64,000 nucleotides of DNA from positions 1 to 64,000 of the forward strand of contig JAKARB010000015.1 in the NCBI GenBank assembly GCA_021819435.1, given 5' to 3'. Both the position numbers and the translations under genes were made by a program. The DNA is from Pseudomonadota bacterium. Its GTDB lineage: Bacteria; Pseudomonadota; Gammaproteobacteria; Burkholderiales; Burkholderiaceae_C. The notes beneath the pieces are model-generated. The model saw only the letters and a program-made list of their open reading frames with translations. It was not told the DNA's origin and searched no databases. Every line of letters starts with the position of its first letter. Position 1 is the first letter of the stretch. Positions 37,782-49,792 of the stretch are shown here, one piece after another.

Positions 37782-39389
37782 ATGCCGCCGCCACGCCACG
37801 CCGCCACCCCGCCTCCCTTTGCTCCTGCCACCGCTCAGGGCGACCGGGCGGCGCTTGCCGCCGAGGCCGACTGGCTCGCGGCATTGCAGGCCAGCCTGGG
37901 TGAGCGGGCGGCGCGTTCGGCGCACACCCGTGTGCGCAGCGAACCCAACCTCGTCAGCTTGCTGTCAGGTGCCGTGGAGGACGCGGTGGCCACGGGCGCC
38001 TTGCGCGCCGGCACCCGCCTGCCTTCGGTGCGGCAGATGGCCACGCGGCTGGGGGTGAGCACCTTCACCGTGGCCGAGGCCTACACCGGCCTGGTCGCCC
38101 GCCAGGTGCTGGCCTCTCGACGGGGCGCGGGCTACTTCGTGCAGTCGAGCCGGGTGGCGGCCCAGCGCAGCCCGCGCGAGCTGGCCATCTCCACCCAGGT
38201 CAGCGACGATTGGCTGAGCCTGAACATGTTCGCGCAGGGCCGCGACTTGCTGGCCGCCGGCTGCGGCTGGCTGCCGCTGAGCTGGTACGCCGAAAACGAC
38301 TTCCATGCCGCGCTGCGGCAGGCCACGCGCATCGCCGGCGAACACCTGGCGAGCTACGGTCACCCGCTGGGCTACGCCGGCCTGCGTCAACTGCTGGCGC
38401 AGGAGCTGGGGCAACGCCTGGGCCCTGTGCACGCCGACCAGATCATCCTCACCCACGGGGTCACGCATGGTTTCGAGCTGGTGATGATGGGCCTGCTGCA
38501 ACCGGGCGACAGCGTGCTCGTGGAGGAGCCCGGCTACTGGAACTTGCACGCGCAGTTGCGCTGTCACGGCTTGAAGCCCGTCGGCGTGCCACGCACCGAC
38601 CAGGGCCTGGACCTCGACGCCCTGGAGCGACTGGCCACCGCGCACCGCCCGCGTGCCCTGTTCATCACCACCGTGGGGCACAACCCGCTGTCGACCACCT
38701 TGCGGCTTCAGCAGTTGCACCGCGTGCTGGCCCTGGCCGAGCGCCACGACCTGTGGGTGATCGAAGACGACATCTTCCGCGATCTCGACGGCCCGCACGC
38801 GCCTTCACTGGCCGGGCTCGACGGGCTGCAACGGGTGCTGACCCTGGGCGGCTTCTCCAAGACCATCGCCCCTGCGATCCGCGTAGGCTACGTGGCCTGC
38901 CCGCCCGCGCTGGTGCAGCCGCTGGCGCGCGTGAAGATGGCCTGCGGCCTGACCACCTCGGAGATCAACGAACGCGCCGCCGCGCGGGTGCTGGCCGACC
39001 CCGGACATCGGCGCTACCTCGAACGCATCCGCCACCGCCTGGCCACCTCGCGCGAGCGCGTGGTCGAGGCGCTGCTCGATGTCGGCATGACGCCGCTGGC
39101 CGTGCCCGACAGCGGGCTGTACGTGTGCGCCGGCTGGCCAGGCGCCGACGGGGCGAACGGGACGAAAAGTGCCGACGGCACGCAGGGCACGCCATTGGGC
39201 GAACAGGCCTCGCTGGCGCGCCAGGTGGCGCAGCAGGCGCTGGCCGAGGGCATCGCGCTGGCCCCGGGCGACTACTTCATGCTCGACCAGCGCCCGACCG
39301 GCTGGTTCCGCTTCAACGTGGCGCACGCCAACGACCCGCGCCTGTTGCGCTTTTTGCAGCGCATGGCCAAGCGGCTGCCCCGGCCCTGA
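37782..39389 (+). CDS. MocR/PdxR-type transcriptional regulator (GntR-aminotransferase fusion)
   Basis: 535-residue regulator with a GntR winged helix (about 50-125: LVSLLSGAVEDAVATGALRAGTRLPSVRQMATRLGVS) joined to a fold type I aminotransferase domain (about 165-525). The PLP lysine is in LGGFSKTIAPAIRVGY (about 360), with VIEDDIFRDLDG before it. Such regulators sense PLP or amino-compounds. It is divergent from the aminotransferase-mmsA operon and may respond to beta-alanine. The N-terminal 45 residues are Pro/Ala-rich and possibly not translated; start 37782 is tentative. Confidence 0.9.
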   Translation: MPPPRHAATPPPFAPATAQGDRAALAAEADWLAALQASLGERAARSAHTRVRSEPNLVSLLSGAVEDAVATGALRAGTRLPSVRQMATRLGVSTFTVAEAYTGLVARQVLASRRGAGYFVQSSRVAAQRSPRELAISTQVSDDWLSLNMFAQGRDLLAAGCGWLPLSWYAENDFHAALRQATRIAGEHLASYGHPLGYAGLRQLLAQELGQRLGPVHADQIILTHGVTHGFELVMMGLLQPGDSVLVEEPGYWNLHAQLRCHGLKPVGVPRTDQGLDLDALERLATAHRPRALFITTVGHNPLSTTLRLQQLHRVLALAERHDLWVIEDDIFRDLDGPHAPSLAGLDGLQRVLTLGGFSKTIAPAIRVGYVACPPALVQPLARVKMACGLTTSEINERAAARVLADPGHRRYLERIRHRLATSRERVVEALLDVGMTPLAVPDSGLYVCAGWPGADGANGTKSADGTQGTPLGEQASLARQVAQQALAEGIALAPGDYFMLDQRPTGWFRFNVAHANDPRLLRFLQRMAKRLPRP

Positions 39390-39479
39390 GGCTCCACGAT
39401 CCACCAAAGCGGTGCGGATTCGGCACCGAGGGCACGCACGGGCTGGCACAGAACTCGCATCACGTCCGCCACGAAAACC

Positions 39480-39493
39480 TGACCGCCCGGTCA
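39480..39493. promoter_or_regulatory. RutR-like operator in front of the ABC transporter operon
   Basis: Perfect palindrome TGACCG-CC-CGGTCA, 16 bp upstream of the ATPase start. It shares the TGACC..GGTCA half-sites of the RutR consensus (TTGACCA-NN-TGGTCAA) and resembles the stronger site at 49793-49814 before preT. The RutR-like regulator is encoded in this same operon. Confidence 0.7.
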
Positions 39494-39509
39494 ACTTTCT
39501 GACCCCGAC

Positions 39510-40337
39510 ATGAACGCGTCCTCGATGCCAGCCCACCACACCGCCACCGTCAGCCGCCCGGCCTTTGGTCCGTCCGTCGTGCGCATCGACCAGGCCAGCG
39601 TGACCTACCCCGCTGCCGACGCGCCGGTGCGTGCGCTGCACGAGGTCAGCCTCGACATCCGGCAAGGCGAGTTCGTCTCGCTGATCGGGCCCTCCGGCTG
39701 CGGCAAGACCACCTTGCTGCGCGTCATCGCCGACCTCGAACCCATCACCGCCGGGCAGGTGCTGGTCAATGGCCGCACGCCGCACGACGCGCGCCTGGCC
39801 CGGGCCTACGGTTATGTGTTCCAGGCTGCGGCCCTGCTGCCTTGGCGCACGGTGCTCTCCAACGTGATGCTGCCGCTTGAGCTGCAAGGCCGCCAGCCCG
39901 ATGAAGCGCGCGAGATCGCACGCACGCAGCTCGCCCGCGTGGGCCTGGACCAATTCGAGCGCAAGTATCCCTGGCAGCTCTCGGGCGGCATGCAGCAGCG
40001 CGTGTCCATCGCGCGGGCGCTGGGGTTCGAACCCAAGCTCTTGATGATGGACGAGCCCTTCGGCGCGCTCGACGAGATAACCCGCGACGACCTCAATGCG
40101 CAATTGCAGCAACTGTGGCGGCGCGAGCAGCGCACCGTGATCTTCGTGACGCACTCGATCTCCGAAGCCGTCTACCTGTCGACGCGCATCGTGGTGATGT
40201 CGCCCCGGCCCGGCCGCATCGTCAAGGTGATCGACTCGCCGCTGCCCGCCGAGCGCACGCTGGCGATGCGGGACACGCCCGAGTTCATGGCGCTGGCGCA
40301 CGAGGTGCGCGAGGCCCTGGCCGATGGCCACCATTGA
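39510..40337 (+). CDS. ABC transporter ATP-binding protein (NMT1/nitrate-sulfonate type)
   Basis: 275-residue ATPase of the TauB/SsuB/ThiZ class. Walker A GPSGCGKTT, Q-loop in VFQAAALLPWRT, signature LSGGMQQRVSIARAL, Walker B LLMMDEPFGALDE, H-loop VTHSISEAV. First gene of a five-gene run with two permeases, a binding protein and a TetR regulator, starting 16 bp after a RutR-like palindrome. The site and the catabolic genes nearby suggest a pyrimidine or pyrimidine breakdown product as substrate (inference). The N-terminal 20 residues are not conserved in the family. Confidence 0.93.
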   Translation: MNASSMPAHHTATVSRPAFGPSVVRIDQASVTYPAADAPVRALHEVSLDIRQGEFVSLIGPSGCGKTTLLRVIADLEPITAGQVLVNGRTPHDARLARAYGYVFQAAALLPWRTVLSNVMLPLELQGRQPDEAREIARTQLARVGLDQFERKYPWQLSGGMQQRVSIARALGFEPKLLMMDEPFGALDEITRDDLNAQLQQLWRREQRTVIFVTHSISEAVYLSTRIVVMSPRPGRIVKVIDSPLPAERTLAMRDTPEFMALAHEVREALADGHH

Positions 40338-40349
40338 TGGCGACGAGCG

Positions 40350-41348
40350 ATGTCGAGCGCACCCACGCCCTCCGCCACAGCAACAGCCACAGGCATGAAC
40401 ATGCGCGGCGGCATGGGCTCGTTCACGTCGCCGTCATGGCTGACCCGTTGGCTGCCTGATTGGCTGCCTCGCTGGCTGCGTCTGCAAGCCTGGCTGCCGG
40501 TGTCGTCGGTGCTCGCCGTTGTGCTGCTGCTCTGGTACGCGCTGGCCATCGCGCTCAACGCGCCCGGCGCCATCGAACGCCAGCTGGGCGGGCCCGATGG
40601 CCCTTGGCACGCCGCCGACCTGGTGCAGGCCACCTGGTCCATGACCCGCCCCATCCTGCCCGCCCCGCACCAGATCGCGCTCGACACCTGGCACGGCCTG
40701 TTCGACTGGCCCATCGACCACCCGCGCAGCCTGGTCTTCCACGCCCGGGTCACGGCCGAGGCCACGCTGCTGGGCTTCGTGCTGGGCGCGACGCTGGGGG
40801 CGCTGCTGGCCATCGGCATCGTGCATTCGAAGACGCTGGAGCGCGCGCTGATGCCCTGGATCGTTGCCTCGCAGACCGTGCCGGTGCTGGCGATCGCGCC
40901 CATCGTGCTGGTGGTGTTGGGCAGCCTGGGGTTCACCGGCGTGCTGCCCAAGGCCGTGATCGCCATGTATCTGTGCTTCTTCCCGGTGACGGTGGCGATG
41001 GTGCAAGGCCTGCGCGCACCCCATGCCATCGAGCGCGAGCTGCTGCACACCTACGCGGCCACGCGCTGGCAAGGGCTGTGGCTGCTGCGCCTGCCCTCGG
41101 CGCTGCCCTACCTCTTCCCGGCGCTGCGCGTGGCGGTCGCGGCCGGATTGGTGGGCGCCATCGTGGCCGAGCTGCCCACGGGCGCCGAAGCGGGCCTGGG
41201 CGCGCGGCTGCTGACCAGCTCTTACTACGGCAACACGGTGCAGATCTGGTCGGCGCTGCTGATGTCGGCGGTGCTGGGCGTGCTGCTGACCACCGCGGTC
41301 AGCGGGCTCGAGCGTCTGGCACTGCGTCACCGTGGCCCGATCCGCTGA
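40350..41348 (+). CDS. ABC transporter permease 1
   Basis: 332-residue inner-membrane permease of the BPD_transp_1 family. A first TM near residue 45 (VLAVVLLLWYALAIALN) is followed by a loop and then five more segments. The EAA-like coupling motif is ERELLHTYAATRWQGLWLLRLPSALPYLF. The start at 40350 is 12 bp after the ATPase gene; the first 35 residues are low-complexity, so an internal Met is possible. Pairs with permease 2 to form the channel. Confidence 0.9.
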   Translation: MSSAPTPSATATATGMNMRGGMGSFTSPSWLTRWLPDWLPRWLRLQAWLPVSSVLAVVLLLWYALAIALNAPGAIERQLGGPDGPWHAADLVQATWSMTRPILPAPHQIALDTWHGLFDWPIDHPRSLVFHARVTAEATLLGFVLGATLGALLAIGIVHSKTLERALMPWIVASQTVPVLAIAPIVLVVLGSLGFTGVLPKAVIAMYLCFFPVTVAMVQGLRAPHAIERELLHTYAATRWQGLWLLRLPSALPYLFPALRVAVAAGLVGAIVAELPTGAEAGLGARLLTSSYYGNTVQIWSALLMSAVLGVLLTTAVSGLERLALRHRGPIR

Positions 41349-41358
41349 GACCACCACC

Positions 41359-42546
41359 ATGACCACCACCGCCGCCATCGCATCCACCCCGCCCGGCGCC
41401 CACGCGCCAGGCGCGGTGCTCGCCGTGCTGGCCCTGGCTTGCGTGCTGCTCTCGCTGAACCTGCCGCTGATGCGAGTCGACCCGGGCGACTTCACACTGG
41501 TCCCCCAGGCCTGGTGGCAGGCCGAGAGCGGGGTCGAAGGGCTGTGGCGCGCCGCGACACCCGCCGCCTTGCTGCTGGCCTGCCTGCGCGCGCTGTGGCC
41601 CACGCCGCAGTGGGGTGGCACCCTGTTGCTGATCGCTTTGACCACGGCAGGCAGCCTGGGCCTCATCCACCTGGCCCCCACCGACGAAACCCGCGAGGCG
41701 GCCGCTGGCTATTGGCTCGCCACGCTGGCGCTGGTGGCGATGTGCGGCATCACCGTCTGGCGCAGCGCCCACCTGCCTGACTCGCCGCGCTCGCGCGCCC
41801 TGACGGCCGGCCTGTTCGGCGCGTGGTTGCTGCTGCTGTGGGAGCAGTTGGTGACGGCCTTCGGCGTGCCGCGCGTGCTCCTGCCGCCACCATCGTCGGT
41901 GGGGGTCGCGCTGTGGGAACACGCGGGCACCCTGGGCGGCGACCTGCTGCAGACCGTGGGCAAGGCCGTGCTGATCGGCTATGCGCTGGGCTGCGGTCTG
42001 GGCGTGCTCACGGGCATCGCCATCGACCGCCTGCCCTTCCTGCAGCGCGGCCTGCTGCCGATTGCCTCGCTGAGCAGCACGGTGCCGCTGGTGGGCGTGG
42101 CGCCAATAGCCGTCATGTGGTTCGGTTTCGACTGGCCCTCCAAAGCCGCCGTCATCGTGCTGATGACTTTCTTTCCGGCACTCATCAACACCCTGGCCGG
42201 GCTGCAGGCCGCGGGCAAGCTCGAGCGCGAGCTGATGCATTCGTACGCCGCCAGCTACCGCCGCACCCTGCTCGATTTGCGCCTGCCCGTGGCCCTGCCC
42301 TTCATCTTCGGCGCACTCAAGGTCAACGCCTCGCTGGCGCTCATCGGGGCCATCGTGGCCGAGTTCTTCGGCTCGCCCACGGTGGGGTTGGGCTTCCGGA
42401 TCTCGACCGAGGCCTCGCGCATGAACATGCCGCTGGTGTGGGCCACGATCGTCGTCGCCAGCGCGACCGGCATGCTGGCCTATGCCCTGCTGTCGCGCCT
42501 GGAGCGACGCGTGAACTTCTGGCATCCCTCGGTGCGATCGGTCTGA
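41359..42546 (+). CDS. ABC transporter permease 2 (N-terminally extended)
   Basis: 395-residue permease. The C-terminal half is a normal BPD_transp_1 domain with the coupling motif ERELMHSYAASYRRTLLDLRLPVALPFIF. The N-terminal 150 residues hold about four extra hydrophobic segments (AVLALACVLLSLNLPLM, AATPAALLLACLRALW, GTLLLIALTTAGSLGLI, GYWLATLALVAMCGI), unusual for this class. Starts at 41332 (GTG, overlapping the previous gene) or 41359 are both possible. Confidence 0.88.
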   Translation: MTTTAAIASTPPGAHAPGAVLAVLALACVLLSLNLPLMRVDPGDFTLVPQAWWQAESGVEGLWRAATPAALLLACLRALWPTPQWGGTLLLIALTTAGSLGLIHLAPTDETREAAAGYWLATLALVAMCGITVWRSAHLPDSPRSRALTAGLFGAWLLLLWEQLVTAFGVPRVLLPPPSSVGVALWEHAGTLGGDLLQTVGKAVLIGYALGCGLGVLTGIAIDRLPFLQRGLLPIASLSSTVPLVGVAPIAVMWFGFDWPSKAAVIVLMTFFPALINTLAGLQAAGKLERELMHSYAASYRRTLLDLRLPVALPFIFGALKVNASLALIGAIVAEFFGSPTVGLGFRISTEASRMNMPLVWATIVVASATGMLAYALLSRLERRVNFWHPSVRSV

Positions 42547-42589
42547 TCGCCCTGTCCTCCTCCCATCCCCCTTGTCACAGGAGCTCTCG

Positions 42590-43594
42590 ATGAACCGCAT
42601 GTCTTCCCTGTTCCGGCTGGCCCTGTTGTCGGCCTGTGCCGCCATGGGCCTGCAGGCCCACGCCAACGAAAAGGTCGTGCTGCAACTCAAGTGGGTGCCA
42701 CAAGCCCAGTTCGCCGGCTATTACGTCGCGCAGGCCAAGGGCTATTACAAGGCGGCCGGCCTGGACGTCACCATCAAGCCCGGCGGCACCGACGTCTCGC
42801 CCGTGCAGGTGCTGGCCGGCAAGTCGGCCGATGTCATCGTCAACTGGATGCCCGATGCGCTGGCCGCCCGCGAAAATGGCGTGCCGCTGGTCAACATATC
42901 CCAGGTCTTCGACAAGTCGGGGCTGATGCTGACGTGCAAGAAGAGCGCAGGCGTGAGCACGCCCAAGGATTTCAAGGGCAAGACCCTCGGGGTCTGGTAC
43001 GGCGGCAACGAGTACCCCTTCCTGAGCTGGATGGGCAAACTCGGCCTGCAACCGGGCAAGGACATCACCGTGCTCAAGCAAGGCTTCAACGTCGACCCGC
43101 TGCTGCAGAACCAGGCCGCCTGCATCTCGACCATGATCTACAACGAGTACTGGCAGGTGGTGGACGCGGGCGTCAAGGAAAGCGAACTGGTCACCTTCTT
43201 CTACCAAGACCAGGGCGTGGCCACGCTGGAAGACGGCCTGTACGTGCTCGGCCCCAACCTGCGCGACAAGGCCTTCGTGGCCAAGATGGCGAAGTTCGTC
43301 AAGGCCAGCCTCAAGGGCTGGACCGACGCCGTCAAGAACCCCGAGGAGGCCGCCAAGATCGTGGTCGCCAACGACACCTCGGGCAGCGCCAGCCTGGCCG
43401 TGCAAAAGCGCCAGATGGAGAACGTCGCCAAGTTGATCTCGAACGTCGGCACCGCCAAGATGGGCGTGCTCGACCCGGCGGCTTATGAGCGCACGGTCAA
43501 GGTGTTGCTGGGTGGTGGCAGCGACCCGGTCATCAAGAAGGACCCGGGCAAGGCCGCAATGACGCACCTGGTCACGGACATGGCCGCAAAATGA
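42590..43594 (+). CDS. ABC transporter substrate-binding protein, NMT1/THI5-like
   Basis: 334-residue periplasmic binding protein with a signal peptide (LFRLALLSACAAMGLQAHA). The mature part starts NEKVVLQLKWVPQAQFAGYYVAQAKGYYKAAGLDV, the THI5/NMT1 signature used by thiamine-precursor, riboflavin and pyrimidine-like binders. The start at 42590 follows AGGAG. Ligand unknown; the RutR-like operator in front of the operon and the pyd genes next door point to pyrimidines or their catabolites. Confidence 0.9.
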   Translation: MNRMSSLFRLALLSACAAMGLQAHANEKVVLQLKWVPQAQFAGYYVAQAKGYYKAAGLDVTIKPGGTDVSPVQVLAGKSADVIVNWMPDALAARENGVPLVNISQVFDKSGLMLTCKKSAGVSTPKDFKGKTLGVWYGGNEYPFLSWMGKLGLQPGKDITVLKQGFNVDPLLQNQAACISTMIYNEYWQVVDAGVKESELVTFFYQDQGVATLEDGLYVLGPNLRDKAFVAKMAKFVKASLKGWTDAVKNPEEAAKIVVANDTSGSASLAVQKRQMENVAKLISNVGTAKMGVLDPAAYERTVKVLLGGGSDPVIKKDPGKAAMTHLVTDMAAK

Positions 43595-43598
43595 TGGC

Positions 43599-44237
43599 AT
43601 GAGCAACCACGCGATCAACGGCAAGCGGCAGGTCCGGCAGCTCAGCGAGTCCACCATCCTGCGCGCGGCAGAACGCGTGTTCGCACGGGCCGGCTTCGGC
43701 GGGGCCACGATGGCCGACATCGCCGACGAAGCCGGCCTGCCCAAGGCCAACCTGCATTACTACTTCGGCAGCAAGCGCGAGCTCTACCGCGCCGTGCTCG
43801 ACGTGACGATGCACGACTGGCTGGCCCCGCTCGAAGCCATCACGCCAGACGCCGATCCGGCCGAGGCGCTGTCTCGCTACATCCGCCTGAAGATGGCCTT
43901 GTCGGCCGAGCGCCCCGATGCCTCGCGCGTGTTCGCCAATGAGCTCATCCATGGCGCCTCGGTCGTCATGGACCTGCTGTGCACCGACCTGCGCGAGCAG
44001 GTGCGCGCCAAGAGCGCGGTCATCGACACCTGGGTGTCGCAGGGGCGCATGGCGAAGGTCGACAGCACGCACCTGTTCTTCAGCATCTGGGCCGCCACGC
44101 AGACTTACGCCGACTTCGACGTTCAGATCCGCGCCGTGCTGGGCCGCGACACCTTGCGCCCGGCCGACCACCAGCGCGCCACGGAGCACGTGGTGCAGCT
44201 GATCTTGCGAGGGTGCGGGTTGCAGGGGCCTGTCTGA
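43599..44237 (+). CDS. RutR-like TetR family regulator
   Basis: 212-residue TetR regulator. The helix-turn-helix is at about 18-60 (ILRAAERVFARAGFGGATMADIADEAGLPKANLHYYFGSKRELYRAVL). The ligand domain, with ASRVFANELIHGASVVMDLL and SIWAATQTYADFDVQI, is that of the RutR/YcdC group, whose E. coli member releases DNA on binding uracil. It lies four bases after the binding-protein gene and converges with the amidase gene. It would recognise the palindromes at 39480 and 49793 (inference). Confidence 0.88.
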   Translation: MSNHAINGKRQVRQLSESTILRAAERVFARAGFGGATMADIADEAGLPKANLHYYFGSKRELYRAVLDVTMHDWLAPLEAITPDADPAEALSRYIRLKMALSAERPDASRVFANELIHGASVVMDLLCTDLREQVRAKSAVIDTWVSQGRMAKVDSTHLFFSIWAATQTYADFDVQIRAVLGRDTLRPADHQRATEHVVQLILRGCGLQGPV

Positions 44238-44267
44238 GCCGGCAGTCTGAATGTTCGCCTGCCCGCT

Positions 44268-45536
44268 TCAGCCTTGAACGACCCCGGCCCGGTTCAGCAT
44301 CGCATGCAGCAGCACGTTGCAGCCGGCCTCGAGGTGCTCTGCCTTGGCGTCTTCGATCTCGTTGTGGCTGATGCCGTCCTTGCAGGGCACGAAGATCATG
44401 CCCGCAGGCGCCAGGCGCGCCACGTAGACGGCGTCGTGCCCAGCCCCCGACACACATGGCATGTTCGAGTAGCCCAGGGCCTCGGTGGCCCGGCGCACCG
44501 CCTCGACGCAACCGGCCTCGAAGGGCACGGCGGGGTAGTGCGACACCTCCTCGATCTCCACCCTCAGGCCGGTCTCGGCGGCCACGCCCCGCGCGAAAGC
44601 GCGTATCTCGGCGTCCATCAGGTCGAGCAGCTCGTTGCTGACATTGCGCAGGTCCATCGAGAACTTCACCCGCCCGGGGATCACGTTGCGGCTGTTCGGG
44701 TGCACCTGCACCATGCCCACCGTGCCGCGTCCGTGCGGCTGGTGGCGCATGGCCACGGCCACCACCTCCTGCATGATCCGCGTGGCGGCCTGCAAGGCAT
44801 CGCGCCGCAGCCCCATCGGCGTGGGCCCGGCGTGCGCTTCCATGCCCGTGACCGTGCAGTCGTACCAGCGGATGCCGAGCACCGCCTCGACCACGCCGAT
44901 GGTGATGCCATGGTCCTCCAGCACCGGCCCCTGCTCGATGTGGGCCTCGAAGTACGCCCCCACCGGGTGCTCGCCCGGCACCTCCTCGCCGATGTAGCCG
45001 ATGCGTTGCAGCTCGTCTTTCACCGTCTTGCCATCGACATCCTTCGCGGCATAGGCGGTCTCCAGCGAGAAGGCCTTGGCGAACACGCCCGAGCCCATCA
45101 TCACGGGCACGAAGCGCGAGCCTTCCTCGTTGGTCCAGAAGGCCACCTCGATGGGCGCCTCGGTGACCACGCCCAGGTCGTTGAGCGTGCGCACCACCTC
45201 CAGCCCCGCGAGCACGCCGTAATTGCCATCGAACTTGCCCCCGGTGGGCTGGGTGTCGATGTGGCTGCCCGTCATGATGGGCGGCAGCGCGTTGTCGCGC
45301 CCCGGCCGCCGCATGAACACGTTGCCGATCTGGTCGATGCGGATCGCCAGGCCCGCCTCGCGTGCCCATCCGATCACCAGGTCGCGGCCTTGGCGGTCCA
45401 GGTCGGTCAAGGCCAAGCGGCACACACCGCCCTTGGGCGTGGCCCCGATCCGCGCCAATTCCATCAGCGACCGCCACAGGCGCTCGCCGTTGATGCGCAA
45501 GGTGCCCGGCGGGGCAGCAAGGATGCTGGCGGTCAT
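44268..45536 (-). CDS. Beta-ureidopropionase / N-carbamoyl-amino acid amidase (M20 family)
   Basis: Hydrolyses N-carbamoyl-beta-alanine (or the methyl homologue) to beta-alanine, CO2 and ammonia. 422 residues of the hydantoinase/carbamoylase family. Metal ligands are visible in GSHIDTQPTGGKFDGNYG (His, Asp), NEEGSRF (Glu), FEAHIEQGPVLE (His) and SGAGHDAVYVA (His). The start at 45536 is preceded by AGGAG. It is the fourth and last gene of the preT-preA-hydA-amidase operon; the gap to hydA is 82 bp. Confidence 0.9.
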   Translation of the reverse strand: MTASILAAPPGTLRINGERLWRSLMELARIGATPKGGVCRLALTDLDRQGRDLVIGWAREAGLAIRIDQIGNVFMRRPGRDNALPPIMTGSHIDTQPTGGKFDGNYGVLAGLEVVRTLNDLGVVTEAPIEVAFWTNEEGSRFVPVMMGSGVFAKAFSLETAYAAKDVDGKTVKDELQRIGYIGEEVPGEHPVGAYFEAHIEQGPVLEDHGITIGVVEAVLGIRWYDCTVTGMEAHAGPTPMGLRRDALQAATRIMQEVVAVAMRHQPHGRGTVGMVQVHPNSRNVIPGRVKFSMDLRNVSNELLDLMDAEIRAFARGVAAETGLRVEIEEVSHYPAVPFEAGCVEAVRRATEALGYSNMPCVSGAGHDAVYVARLAPAGMIFVPCKDGISHNEIEDAKAEHLEAGCNVLLHAMLNRAGVVQG

Positions 45537-45618
45537 GTCGATGTCACTCCTGTCAAGGCACCACGGCGCCCTTTGGCGGGCACCGGGCACGTGAGAAACC
45601 CGGCGTGCGCAGCGCGCG

Positions 45619-48434
<2,816 letters not shown>

Positions 48435-48436
48435 GA

Positions 48437-49771
48437 TCAGGACTCCGATTCAAGGAAGGCGTGGATGCTCCAGGCGGCTTGTTTGCCGTCCTCGACCGCT
48501 TCGACCGTCAGGTCACGGCCACCGGCGCGGCAATCGCCCCCGGCCCACACGCCAGGCAAAGAGGTGCGGCATTGCTCATCGACCCGCAGGCGCCCCTCGG
48601 CCAGGGCCAGGCCGGCTTCGGCCCAGGGTTGGCTCACGAACACCTGACCGATCGCCTTGAGCACCATGTCGGCTTCGAAGGTCTCGGTGCGCTCAGGCTG
48701 ATCCGTGCCCACGAAGCGCACGCCGCTCACGTGCCCCGCTTCGCCCAACAAGGCTTGCGGAGTCAGCCCATGGCGGATCGTCACCCCTTGCGTCTTGGCC
48801 CATTGCTGCTCGACATCGGAGGCCGACATGTCCTGCGGCCCGCGACGGTAGACCATGGTCACCACCTCCGCGCCCAACAAGCGGGCCTGCACCGCGGCGT
48901 CCACCGCCGTCATGCCACCACCGATGACCACCACGCGGCGCCCGACCGCCACCGCGGCTGGCGACTCGGCCTGACGCAAGCCCGCGATGAAGCCCACGGC
49001 GTCCATCACGCCCGCGAGGCTGTCCTCACCCGCGAGGCCGAGGCGCCGCGTGCCCCCCAGGCCCACAGCGACGAACACCGCATCGTGCTGAGCCCGCAGG
49101 CTCGCGAGTTGATCGGGCTCACTGAGCAGGTACCCCTGCTCGATGGTGATGCCGCCGACGGACAACAGCCAGTCCACCTCGCGCTGCGCGAAGTCATCGG
49201 CCGTCTTGTACGTGGCCAGGCCGTACTCGTTGAGGCCACCCGGCTTGGCGTTCGCGTCATGGATGACGACGTCGTGCCCCAAACGGGCCAGCGTGTGCGC
49301 ACAAGCCAGGCCCGCCGGCCCGGCGCCCACCACGGCCACCCGGCGCCCAGTGGGCGCGGCGCGGGTGAAAACAGGCCGCACCCCCTCCGCCATCACCGCG
49401 TCCACCGCATGGCGCTGCAAGCGGCCGATCTCGATGGCCTTGCCCTGCTGGGTCTGGCGCACGCAGACCGCTTCGCACAACTCTTCCGTGGGGCAGACGC
49501 GCGCGCACATGCCACCCAGTGGGTTGGCCTCCAGGATGGCCTGGGCGGCCCCTCGCAAGTTGCCATCCGAGATGCGCCGAATGAAGCTGGGCACGTCGAT
49601 GCCCGTCGGACAGGCCTGCTGACAGGGTGCGTCGTGGCAATAAAGACAACGCTCGGCCTCGATCACCGCTTGCGCAGGCGTCAAAGGCGGCACGGCATCG
49701 CTGAACCGCTCGGCGTACGCATCCGCCTGCAGGCGGGCTGCGCGGACATCGGGACAGGCACTCTGGCTCAC
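48437..49771 (-). CDS. preT: NAD-dependent dihydropyrimidine dehydrogenase subunit PreT
   Basis: FAD subunit of PreTA, carrying electrons from NADH to PreA. 444 residues of the GltD-like family. N-terminal cysteine clusters: CLYCHDAPCQQACPTGI and ARVCPTEELCEAVC. FAD-binding [21 protein letters not shown] and NAD-binding VVVIGGGMTAVDAAVQARLLG follow. The start is a GTG at 49771 placed seven bases after GGAGG; an ATG seven bases further up is in another frame. It is the first gene of the catabolic operon and lies directly behind a RutR-like operator. Confidence 0.94.
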   Translation of the reverse strand: MSQSACPDVRAARLQADAYAERFSDAVPPLTPAQAVIEAERCLYCHDAPCQQACPTGIDVPSFIRRISDGNLRGAAQAILEANPLGGMCARVCPTEELCEAVCVRQTQQGKAIEIGRLQRHAVDAVMAEGVRPVFTRAAPTGRRVAVVGAGPAGLACAHTLARLGHDVVIHDANAKPGGLNEYGLATYKTADDFAQREVDWLLSVGGITIEQGYLLSEPDQLASLRAQHDAVFVAVGLGGTRRLGLAGEDSLAGVMDAVGFIAGLRQAESPAAVAVGRRVVVIGGGMTAVDAAVQARLLGAEVVTMVYRRGPQDMSASDVEQQWAKTQGVTIRHGLTPQALLGEAGHVSGVRFVGTDQPERTETFEADMVLKAIGQVFVSQPWAEAGLALAEGRLRVDEQCRTSLPGVWAGGDCRAGGRDLTVEAVEDGKQAAWSIHAFLESES

Positions 49772-49792
49772 GGCTCATCCTCCGTTGGATGC

